A stretch of DNA of 56,901 nt from Gemmatimonadota bacterium. GTDB taxonomy: Bacteria > Gemmatimonadota > Gemmatimonadetes > Gemmatimonadales > GWC2-71-9. Both the position numbers and the translations under genes were made by a program. The DNA lies in assembly GCA_003222055.1 (NCBI GenBank), contig QHUT01000058.1:1-56901 (forward strand), read 5' to 3'. Under the pieces are notes generated by a model. The model did no database searches, was not told where the DNA came from, and saw only the letters and a program-made list of their open reading frames with translations. Every line of letters begins with the position of its first letter. Position 1 is the stretch's first letter. Positions 22,629 to 29,603 of the stretch are shown piece after piece.

Positions 22629-23999
22629 ATGCTGCGCCGGTTCGGCCTGATTCACGCCACGGCGCTCAACATGACGAACATGATCGGGATCGGACCGTTC
22701 ATCACGATCCCGCTCCTCATGTCCGCGCTGGGCGGTCCGCAAGCCATGCTCGGCTGGGTCGTGGCACTGGTGATCGTCGTGTGCGACGGCATGGTCTGGA
22801 GCGAGCTGGGGGCGGCGCTGCCGGGATCGGGCGGCTCGTTCGGGTACCTGCGCCGGGGCTACGGCGCGGAGAACGTCGGCCGCCTGATGGGCTTTCTCTT
22901 CGTCTGGCAGTTCGTGCTCAGCGGTCCCCTCGAGATCGCGTCGGGGTACATCGGCTTCTCACAATACCTCGGCTACCTCTGGAAGGGGATCACGCCGCGT
23001 CAGACGATCCTCGTCGTAACGCTGATCGGACTCGCGAACTTGGCACTCCTGTACCGGCGGATCACGTCCATCGCGACCATCACCGTCGCGCTGTGGATCG
23101 GCACGATCGTCACCGTCATCGTGGTCGTCGTGACGGGTGCCCGACACTTCGACTCCCGGGTGGCTTTCGACTTTCCGCCGGGCGCGTTCACGTTCTCGTT
23201 GGGCTTTCTCCTGGGCCTGGGTGCCGCGTCGCGCATCGGCGTGTACGACTACCTGGGCTACTATGATGTCTGCTACATCGGCGACGAAGTCGAGAATCCC
23301 GGTCGGGTGATCCCCCGGTCGATTCTCATCAGCACGGTAGCGGTCGCGGTGATCTACCTCGCGGTCAATCTGTCGATCATCGGCGTGGTCCCGTGGCGGG
23401 ACTTCGTCCCGGCGGCCTCACACGCGCAGTCCGGTTTCGTGGTGTCCATCTTCATGGAACGCACGTACGGTCCGGGCGTGGCGACGCTGTTCACGGCGAT
23501 GATCCTGTGGACCGCGTTCGGCTCGGTGTTCGCCCTGTTGCTGGGGTACTCACGCGTGCCGTATGCGGCTGCGAAGGACGGCTACTTCTTCAAAGTGTTC
23601 GCCCGGCTCCATCCGTCCCAGGGATTCCCCAACGTCTCGCTCGTGGTGCTGGGCGTCCTCTCGATCCTCGCCGGGTTCGTGTCGCTGGGTATGGTGATCG
23701 ATGCGTTGATCACGACCCGGATTCTCGTACAGTTCATCGGACAGATCGGGGCGGTGACGTTGCTGCGCCGGCGAGCGCCGGATCTGCCGAGGCCCTATCG
23801 GATGTGGCTCTATCCGGTGCCCAGCCTCGTCGCGCTGGTGGGATGGATCTTCATCTTTGCCACCACGCCGCCTGCAGTGATCGCGTTTGGACTGGGCGCG
23901 CTGGCGCTGGGAATCGTGTGTTTCGCCGCATGGTCGTGGAAAGCACGCACCTGGCCGTTCGCGGCACGGCCCCTTCTGACTCCAGGGAGCCACGGATGA
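22629..23999 (+). CDS. APC-superfamily amino acid permease
   Basis: This is a 456-residue membrane protein with about 12 helices. The opening LIHATALNMTNMIGIGPFITIPLL carries the glycine-rich unwound helix 1 of APC transporters, and GDEVENPGRVIPRSI is the conserved cytosolic loop. It probably imports or exchanges an amino acid or amine by proton coupling. It is the second gene of a set with the oxidoreductase and overlaps the next small gene by four bases. Confidence 0.85.
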   Translation: MLRRFGLIHATALNMTNMIGIGPFITIPLLMSALGGPQAMLGWVVALVIVVCDGMVWSELGAALPGSGGSFGYLRRGYGAENVGRLMGFLFVWQFVLSGPLEIASGYIGFSQYLGYLWKGITPRQTILVVTLIGLANLALLYRRITSIATITVALWIGTIVTVIVVVVTGARHFDSRVAFDFPPGAFTFSLGFLLGLGAASRIGVYDYLGYYDVCYIGDEVENPGRVIPRSILISTVAVAVIYLAVNLSIIGVVPWRDFVPAASHAQSGFVVSIFMERTYGPGVATLFTAMILWTAFGSVFALLLGYSRVPYAAAKDGYFFKVFARLHPSQGFPNVSLVVLGVLSILAGFVSLGMVIDALITTRILVQFIGQIGAVTLLRRRAPDLPRPYRMWLYPVPSLVALVGWIFIFATTPPAVIAFGLGALALGIVCFAAWSWKARTWPFAARPLLTPGSHG

Positions 24000-24166
24000 A
24001 AGCCTACCTGCTGGTCACCGGCCTGTTGTTCGCGCTCATCTTCGCCGCGCACGTGTGGGAGGTCGTCGACCGGCAGCGCGTGTTCGCGAGCGACATCCTC
24101 GTCCTCGGCGTGTGCGCCGGACTCAGCGTGTGGGCCTGGCGCCTGGGACGGAACCGCGCCAGCTGA
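23996..24166 (+). CDS. Two-helix small membrane protein
   Basis: This is a 56-residue protein whose ATG overlaps the permease stop (ATGA). Helices are YLLVTGLLFALIFAAHVWEVV and DILVLGVCAGLSVWAWRL. Short proteins with the same HVWEV..R pattern are known to me as unnamed membrane proteins in soil bacteria. It may associate with the permease. It is followed at once by a right half-attC. Confidence 0.65.
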   Translation: MKAYLLVTGLLFALIFAAHVWEVVDRQRVFASDILVLGVCAGLSVWAWRLGRNRAS

Positions 24167-24171
24167 CGCGG

Positions 24172-24213
24172 TCTTGCGCCGGCTGCGCGATGGTCCGCAG
24201 CTTAAGCAGCGTG
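24172..24213 (+). repeat. attC right half, last in array
   Basis: TCTTGCGCCGGCTGCGCGAT then GGTCCGCAGCTTAAGCAGCG matches the right arm, and the core is lost. The ATG (24190) of the following gene lies inside it. Confidence 0.6.
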
Positions 24214-24747
24214 GTCGACCACAAGCGCGCCATCTTGCGGCATTTCCTCGCCACCCTCGCCTATCGGACGCAGAAGGCGCTGCGCGACGCGCCCGTTTCG
24301 TTCGGGACGTTCCAGGCAGGTGGGCAAGTGCGAACCCCCATGGAGCTGGTGCGGCACATGACGAGCGTGCTGGGCTACGCGCGCACGTTCTTCGTGGGCG
24401 GCCGGTATCGACCGGAGCCGCTGCCCGATCTCGCGGCGGAGGCTGCGCGCTTTCACCAGATGCTCCACGACCTGTCCCGCCACCTGTCGGCCGGCACGCC
24501 GCTGCGCGACACCAGCGAGGAGCGGTTGCTCCAGGGCCCGCTCGCCGACGCCATGACGCATGCTGGACAACTCGCGATGCTGCGGCGTCTGAGCGGGTCG
24601 CCGGTATCGCCCGAGAACTTCATTGAGGCCGCGATCGACGCGGCCAACGTAGGGCCGGCACAACCACCGCCGGTCAGCCCCGATGAGCACTGGCCGGAGG
24701 CGCCGCGGCCGTCCAGTACGCGCAATTCTCGAAAGGACGTTCCATGA
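24190..24747 (+). CDS. DinB-family protein
   Basis: This is a 185-residue protein. VRTPMELVRHMTSVLGYARTFFVGG carries the first metal His, and ADAMTHAGQLAMLRRLSGSPVSPENF the second motif, both as in DinB/DUF1569-like proteins. The usual third His is not obvious. ATG 24190 lies in attC-derived sequence, and GTG 24211 would give a cleaner start (VVDHKRAILRHFLAT). It overlaps the next gene by ATGA. It is not closely alike to the DinB protein at 12028. Confidence 0.75.
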   Translation: MVRSLSSVVDHKRAILRHFLATLAYRTQKALRDAPVSFGTFQAGGQVRTPMELVRHMTSVLGYARTFFVGGRYRPEPLPDLAAEAARFHQMLHDLSRHLSAGTPLRDTSEERLLQGPLADAMTHAGQLAMLRRLSGSPVSPENFIEAAIDAANVGPAQPPPVSPDEHWPEAPRPSSTRNSRKDVP

Positions 24748-25238
24748 TCGGTGGGCTTACGACGTTCACGCTGGTTCATGTGGTGCTGAGTCTCGTCGGC
24801 ATGTTCGCGGGGTTCGTCGTCGCGGGAGGACTGGTGGCGGGCAAGCGGCTCGACGGCTGGACCGGCGTGTTTCTGGTGACGACGGTCGCGACGAGCGTCA
24901 CCGGGTTCGGCTTTCCCTTCGTCACCTTTCTCCCCTCGCACGCCGTCGGGATCATCTCGCTCGTCGTGTTGACCGCCGTGATCGTCGCGCGCTACGCCAA
25001 GCATCTCGCCGGAGCCTGGCGCACGATCTACGTGGCTGGGACGATCCTCGCTCTGTATCTCAACGTCTTCGTGTTGCTGGTGCAGCTGTTCCGGCGGCTG
25101 CCGGCGCTGATCGTCGCCGCGCCGAAGCAGCAGGAGCCGCCATTTCTGGTGACGCAGCTCCTCGTACTGGTCCTGTTCGCGTGGCTGGCGCGGGCCGCGG
25201 TCAAGGGATTCCGGGTCCAGCCGGGCGGAATGGCGTAG
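24744..25238 (+). CDS. Conserved membrane protein
   Basis: This is a 164-residue protein with about five hydrophobic segments: LVHVVLSLVGMFAGFVVAGGL, GVFLVTTVATSVTGFGFP, VGIISLVVLTAVIVARY, TIYVAGTILALYLNVFVLLVQLF and FLVTQLLVLVLFAWLAR. The GKRLDGWT and FPF.TFLPSHAVGI motifs are ones I recall from a widespread unnamed family. It is translationally coupled to the DinB gene. Its 3' end is three bases from the convergent MATE gene. Confidence 0.75.
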   Translation: MIGGLTTFTLVHVVLSLVGMFAGFVVAGGLVAGKRLDGWTGVFLVTTVATSVTGFGFPFVTFLPSHAVGIISLVVLTAVIVARYAKHLAGAWRTIYVAGTILALYLNVFVLLVQLFRRLPALIVAAPKQQEPPFLVTQLLVLVLFAWLARAAVKGFRVQPGGMA

Positions 25239-25241
25239 GGT

Positions 25242-26627
25242 TCAGATCGCCACGCGCTTCCAGCGCTCGCTGTTGAGCCACGCGTAGGACAGGCCCAGGC
25301 AGGCGACCCACCCCACGATCTCCGAGGCCCACACCACCTCGAGGGGTAGGCCGAGCAGCGGGCCGGCGCTGTACGCGGACGCGAGCATCACGACCGTGAG
25401 CACGAGCTCGATGGCGAGCGTGCTGCGCGTGTCGCCCGTTCCCATGACGGCCCCGAGCACGAGCTCGGCCGGGATCACGACGACGATCGCGAGCGCCAGC
25501 ACGCGGAGGCAGCCCGCGCCGCGTCGCAACAGATCCGGGTCGGCGGTGAAAACGGCGAGCGGCACGCCCGGGGCGACGAGCACCAGGGCGACGATCGGCA
25601 GGACGACGAGCAGCGCCCATTTCGCCGTGCGCCGCACCAGCGCACCGACCTGGGCGTCGCGCGCCTGGCCGAGCAGGTTGCTCACGGTCGTGCACACCGC
25701 CTCCGCGAGCCCACCCACCGGCAGCAGCAGCAGCGCGTACAAAGCGTGGACCACGTTCGCCACTGCGAGCGGGGCCTCACCCAGGCGCTCGAGGATCACG
25801 AAGAACGCGAACCAGCGCCCGGTGCCGAGCAGCCGCTCCAGCGCCGCGGGCCAGGCGATGGTGAGCATGAGCCGCGTGAGCTTGCGGTCGAGAGTCCGGC
25901 GCCGGAACAGCCCGAAGCGACCCGCGTCGCCGGCCGCCACGGCACCCACGGTGAAGTACAGGAAGCCGGTCATTTCCGCGAGGAGCGACCCGAACGCGGC
26001 GCCCCGTAGCCCGAGTCGCGGGAGGCCGGCGTGGCCGAAGATCAGGAGATAGTCGCACACGACGTTGGTGAGCGCGAGCGCCAGGGTCGCTCCGATCAGC
26101 AGGCGGGTCCGTCCGATACCGACGTACAGCGCGCTGTAGGCCATGTTGAGGCAGTGGAACACCGCGGCATAGGCGAGAATGCCCACGTAGGCATTCACGC
26201 CCGCGCGCACCGCGTCCGATCGGATGAGCCACGCGGTGACGTGCTGAGCGCCGAGCAGCAGGAACAGCAGCACCGCGATGGACGTGGCGACGAGCAGGCT
26301 CGCGCCGTGGAAAAAGGCGTCTCCGACCGCCTGCGGCCGCTCCTGGCCGGCCCGGCGGGCGGCGACGATCTGGATGCCGTCCGCGAGGCCGAACGTGAGA
26401 AACACCGTCACTTCGTAAATAGCCGCGCCGAGCCCCACCGCGGCCAGCTCGAGCGTGCCGAACCGCCCCAGAAACGCGGTGTCGGTCGCCTCGACGATGG
26501 TCTCGCTCAGCTCCGCGAGGATGATCGGCACGGCGATCGCCCACAACGCCCGCGCCGACGCCTCGAGCTTGAGCGACCGCGGTGCGGGGCGGGCCGGGCC
26601 TACGGCAGAGAGAGGTGGGGGCCCCAC
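25242..26627 (-). CDS. MATE-family efflux transporter
   Basis: This is a 461-residue protein with 12 expected helices. The N-lobe opens IAVPIILAELSETIVEATDTAFLGRFGTLELAAVGLGAAIYE and the C-lobe repeats the pattern (IAWPAALERLLGTGRWFAFF). Both halves carry the MATE signatures. It exports cationic or other small compounds using a sodium or proton gradient. It is encoded last in a minus-strand operon 13 bases after the arginine-dihydrolase-like gene, so the likely cargo is a product or by-product of that operon (inference). Confidence 0.9.
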   Translation of the reverse strand: MGPPPLSAVGPARPAPRSLKLEASARALWAIAVPIILAELSETIVEATDTAFLGRFGTLELAAVGLGAAIYEVTVFLTFGLADGIQIVAARRAGQERPQAVGDAFFHGASLLVATSIAVLLFLLLGAQHVTAWLIRSDAVRAGVNAYVGILAYAAVFHCLNMAYSALYVGIGRTRLLIGATLALALTNVVCDYLLIFGHAGLPRLGLRGAAFGSLLAEMTGFLYFTVGAVAAGDAGRFGLFRRRTLDRKLTRLMLTIAWPAALERLLGTGRWFAFFVILERLGEAPLAVANVVHALYALLLLPVGGLAEAVCTTVSNLLGQARDAQVGALVRRTAKWALLVVLPIVALVLVAPGVPLAVFTADPDLLRRGAGCLRVLALAIVVVIPAELVLGAVMGTGDTRSTLAIELVLTVVMLASAYSAGPLLGLPLEVVWASEIVGWVACLGLSYAWLNSERWKRVAI

Positions 26628-26640
26628 GAGGCCGCGGCGC

Positions 26641-27636
26641 CTAGGTCAGCGCGAATTCATAGGAGTGACGGTTGAGATGCAACAGCATGCAGGACAGGAG
26701 GGCGCCGGACTTGTGGTACTCGCTCAGGTTGAAGAAGCTCAGGTCGAATCCCAAACTGACGGCGATGTCCTCCAGCCGGCGATTCTTCGCGACCTCGGCG
26801 GCGTAGTCCTCCGTGCCGGCCTGGAGCTCGCTCACGTGCGAGGCGTTGAGGATCGTATTCGACAACCGCACCGAGTTACAAATCCCGGCGTAGCAGTCGT
26901 CCACGGACACGTCGATGATATTGGTGTGCCGCTCGAGCGCTCCCAGCTCTTCGCGCCCGTAGAGCTCCGTGCACACCAGGGTGTCGTCGCGGGTCACGGG
27001 GAAGACGGTGCAATCGAGATGATACAGGTAGCGGTCCGTTTCCTCGAGTTTGACGACCTGCATGTCGTAGCGCCGCTCCATCCACTCGTAGGCTGCGAGC
27101 TCCGAGCGGATGCCGTAGCCACCCGCGTAGACGTTGTCGCGCAGGTGCTTCAGCTCGGCCTCGCCCTCGAACTTGTAGGGTGGTCGGGCGGTGGTGTAGC
27201 CGAGCGACTCGAAGAAGGCCAACCCGAGCGGGGCCTCGCCCACGCGCGGCGCGGAGCAGAAGTTGGAGATGAGCGCGGTGTTCTTGTCGGGCAGGTGTTC
27301 GAGCACCATGCCGAGATTCGCGGTGAAGACCAGGTCCTGGAGCTTGCAGTCTCCCCGGCTCGGCAGCAGATACACCACCGCCTCGGACGCGACGAAGTGG
27401 TAGAGGTCGAGCCATTGCCGCATGGCCTTCCGCGCGTCGGACCCCCGGCGCTCGGTCGGCAGGTCCTCCATCCAGGGATTGTTGGCGACCTCGGTAGAGA
27501 GCGAAAATGGCACGGCCAGCAAGAACGCCGGCTTGCCGAGCTGCGTCGGGTTCAGGGGCCGGCTCTGCGGCTCGGCGAGCGCGGCGCGAGCCGGCGCGAC
27601 GACGGTCAGGGTGGCTGCGGCCTGTGCGCGTATCAC
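26641..27636 (-). CDS. Arginine dihydrolase/amidinotransferase-fold enzyme
   Basis: This is a 331-residue member of the guanidine-modifying superfamily. NNPWMEDLP is near 52-60 and VFTANLGMVL near 103-112. The acidic motif FEGEAEL lies at 157-162, the catalytic His in YHLDCTVFP (H206) and the catalytic Cys in SGALLSCMLLHLN (C316). The order and wording closely recall the N-terminal domain of cyanobacterial AgrE/ArgZ, which turns arginine into ornithine, CO2 and ammonia. Whether it acts on free or peptide-bound arginine or another guanidine is unknown. GTG start with a strong AGGAGG; overlaps the PSD-like gene stop (GTGA). Confidence 0.75.
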   Translation of the reverse strand: MIRAQAAATLTVVAPARAALAEPQSRPLNPTQLGKPAFLLAVPFSLSTEVANNPWMEDLPTERRGSDARKAMRQWLDLYHFVASEAVVYLLPSRGDCKLQDLVFTANLGMVLEHLPDKNTALISNFCSAPRVGEAPLGLAFFESLGYTTARPPYKFEGEAELKHLRDNVYAGGYGIRSELAAYEWMERRYDMQVVKLEETDRYLYHLDCTVFPVTRDDTLVCTELYGREELGALERHTNIIDVSVDDCYAGICNSVRLSNTILNASHVSELQAGTEDYAAEVAKNRRLEDIAVSLGFDLSFFNLSEYHKSGALLSCMLLHLNRHSYEFALT

Positions 27637-28370
27637 GGTGCCTCCTCTGGTGACCGGTGGGCGATGCGAACCAGCGGGTCGATCCCCGCTTCGACGTGCA
27701 CGCCCGGTTGCTGCAGCGGGCTGAACTCGAAACGCCGCGACAGCGGCACGATGAGATCGACCTGAGATCCGTAGCGGATCTGCGAAAACCGCTGGTTCTG
27801 TGCGACCGGGCGGTTCTGCTTCAGCTGGAACGGCATGATCGAATTGACGTCGTAGTCCGCGATCTGCAGGACGAAATACGACTGCCCGAGGGCCGGGGCG
27901 TACACCCGGTTGAGCATGCGCTGATTGGTGTGCAGGTAGCCGGCGGCGCCGGTGTCGAGGCGCAGCTCCTGGAACAGGCTCTTCTCCACGCCGAGCATCG
28001 GCTGGTTGTACGTGCCGATCTCCTCGAGCTCCTTGTAGGAGAGGCGTCCGGGGAACGGGATACGGTTGATGTGGACGTCCACGAACGTCATGAACACGCC
28101 GATCACCAGACTCTCGCGATCGTACGACGGATCGCGGATGGCGTCCCGCAGGGAGTAACTCTTCCCCTTGATGTCCACGATGGGCTCGTCGGGCATGACC
28201 GTCTGCTGATAGACGACGATGCCGTCGGCGGGGGAGAAGAAATAGCTTGTGTCGGTGAGGGCCGGTCGCGTGGGATCCCGAAAGAAGTATTCTTCGGCAA
28301 GCCAGCGGAGCGGCTTCTCCTTCACGGGCGTCACGTCATTGTCCACCCACTCGCGCAGACTCTTTGCCAT
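27633..28370 (-). CDS. Phosphatidylserine-decarboxylase-like pyruvoyl enzyme
   Basis: This is a 245-residue protein with PSD landmarks in order: SPADG (46-50), FVDVHINRIPFPG (97-108, with the Asp/His of the catalytic triad) and a self-cleavage site RYGSQ (G201-S202) replacing the usual LGST. Cleavage before Ser would create the pyruvoyl cofactor. There is no membrane anchor and no neighbouring phospholipid gene, so the substrate may be a small amino acid or a peptide rather than phosphatidylserine (inference). GGGAG precedes the ATG by a few bases. It is the first gene of a three-gene operon, after a 285-bp gap. Confidence 0.75.
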   Translation of the reverse strand: MAKSLREWVDNDVTPVKEKPLRWLAEEYFFRDPTRPALTDTSYFFSPADGIVVYQQTVMPDEPIVDIKGKSYSLRDAIRDPSYDRESLVIGVFMTFVDVHINRIPFPGRLSYKELEEIGTYNQPMLGVEKSLFQELRLDTGAAGYLHTNQRMLNRVYAPALGQSYFVLQIADYDVNSIMPFQLKQNRPVAQNQRFSQIRYGSQVDLIVPLSRRFEFSPLQQPGVHVEAGIDPLVRIAHRSPEEAP

Positions 28371-28655
28371 CGAACGCTCCCGACGTGGCGTGCGGCCGAG
28401 GCGGAAGCAAAAAAAGTACCAAGACGGGCGCGGTCAGTGCGGTTGCACGGTCCGGCCGATCATTTTGGTCACTTCTGGTTACGTCGGTCACGTTTTCGTT
28501 CCTGACGAGACACTCCACATCGTTGCCGCGGTGCCGCAGCGATGGCGGCGGCGAGACAGGCGGCCGCAACAGTATTGAACCCGCCGCGTGACCGACGTCA
28601 CGCGAGCCACGGTCTCGCGGCAGCGATCGTCGCTTCCCGCCGCGCGGGAGCAGCG
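28371..28655 (-). promoter_or_regulatory. Control region with palindromes upstream of the PSD-like operon
   Basis: No credible gene is found in this 285-bp gap. It holds a perfect 8-bp inverted repeat, CGCGTGAC-CGAC-GTCACGCG (28585-28604). A 12-base motif, ACGTCGGTCACG at 28481-28492, recurs inverted at 28587-28598, about 95 bases away. An extra GGTCAC half lies at 28467. This spacing suits a dimeric regulator, possibly with looping. No clear -35/-10 pair is visible. Confidence 0.45.
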
Positions 28656-29603
28656 TCACACGGCCGGTAACGAGTTCGCTTCGACGTTGACTCGGATGGT
28701 CACCTGGCGGATGCTCCGGCGCACGGGCAGGACCTTGTGCAGCCGCGCGTCGAGATAGTCCTTGAGCATGGGAGGCCGCGGCTGTCGCAGGTAGCCGTCG
28801 GGGTCGCGCCGCAGCGCCGCCGGCGCGACGACGTCCAGGGCTTCGCGCGACGGCACATGCTGCACGATGCACGGCACGTGGCTGACACCCAGGCGGCGAA
28901 GCGCGTAGGCGCGATGACTGCCGTTGTTGAGGATCAGTCGCTTTTCCACATACAGCGCGTTCAGGAAATTGGCGCTGAAGCCCACGGCGATCCCGACGAC
29001 GCCCACGACGGTACCCGGAGGCACGTGGTTGGTGATGTCGGTCTGCTCGAGGCGCATCGTGCCGAGGAAGCGCAGGTCATTCGACGGCGACACGAAGACG
29101 AAGCTGTCGTCGTGCTCCCGCGCCCACGTCGCGGGGGGCCGAGGATGGTCGTAGGCGAGACACGCGCGGAAAATCTGCTCACGATCGGGCGCCGGGCCGA
29201 GCGTCCGCTCGAGCCGCCGGGCAAAGGCCAAATCGATGTGCTTCTGATAGACCACCAAGCGATCCAGTTCGACCAGCGCGACGTCCGTGGGCACGGTGTT
29301 GAACCCGTAGCGCACCAGAGGATCCTTCAGCAGCTCCATCAGGAGTCCCTCGTACTCCGGCCCGAGCGGCGCCATGGGCGGATCGTCGGCGCACCCGGCT
29401 TCCTTCGCCGCCAGCTGTCTCACGACCGCGTGAGCGGCGTGCCACTCGTCCGTCAGCGTCCCCTTGCCGGGTTGGGTCGTGGCGTGAGTCCGTACGTAGC
29501 GCAGGAACTCACGCAGCGTGGGCCGCCCGGTCAGGTACAGGCATTCGTCCACGGCCCGCCCCTCGGGGGGCGCCGCTTGCTCGGGCCTGACGCTCACCAC
29601 CAT
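28656..29603 (-). CDS. ParB/Srx-like domain protein of unknown function
   Basis: This is a 315-residue protein. The only motif I can place is KRLILNNGSHRAYALRRLGV (221-240), which looks like the 'GHHR..AL..LG' core of ParB/sulfiredoxin-like nucleotide-binding folds. A VVYQKHIDL segment (117-125) may be the matching earlier strand. The N-terminal half is not recognised. The ATG overlaps the 3' end of the M50-HlyD gene by ten bases, so it is translationally coupled to it. A ParB-like CTPase or a kinase-like role in peptide tailoring are guesses only. Confidence 0.65.
   Translation of the reverse strand: MVVSVRPEQAAPPEGRAVDECLYLTGRPTLREFLRYVRTHATTQPGKGTLTDEWHAAHAVVRQLAAKEAGCADDPPMAPLGPEYEGLLMELLKDPLVRYGFNTVPTDVALVELDRLVVYQKHIDLAFARRLERTLGPAPDREQIFRACLAYDHPRPPATWAREHDDSFVFVSPSNDLRFLGTMRLEQTDITNHVPPGTVVGVVGIAVGFSANFLNALYVEKRLILNNGSHRAYALRRLGVSHVPCIVQHVPSREALDVVAPAALRRDPDGYLRQPRPPMLKDYLDARLHKVLPVRRSIRQVTIRVNVEANSLPAV

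Larger units (their letters stand above)
1..24215 (+). mobile_element. Integron gene-cassette array (integrase not in window)
   Basis: Short unrelated genes are separated by copies of one imperfect palindrome with the layout of an attC site: 5' GCCTAAC, an arm GCGCTTGAAGCTGGCGGGCG, a variable centre, a complementary arm, and 3' GTTAGGC. Complete or near-complete copies lie at 160-300, 794-934, 1775-1914, 3643-3783, 4944-5085 and 5647-5775. A degenerate copy is at 13206-13345. Half-sites are at 2785-2807, 9935-9989, 17869-17921, 19300-19378, 20981-21006 and 24172-24213. All point the same way. No tyrosine recombinase of IntI type is visible, so the platform may lie left of base 1 or be lost (an integrase-less attC cluster). 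The right limit is set by the last half-site. Genes from about 14 to 24 kb have few sites and may include ordinary chromosomal genes. Confidence 0.8.

Noticed and set aside
28336-28872. Possible second peptide or small gene in the 285-bp gap before the PSD-like gene
   Set aside because: Only frames of about 10 codons or Arg-rich shadows occur, none with a ribosome site.
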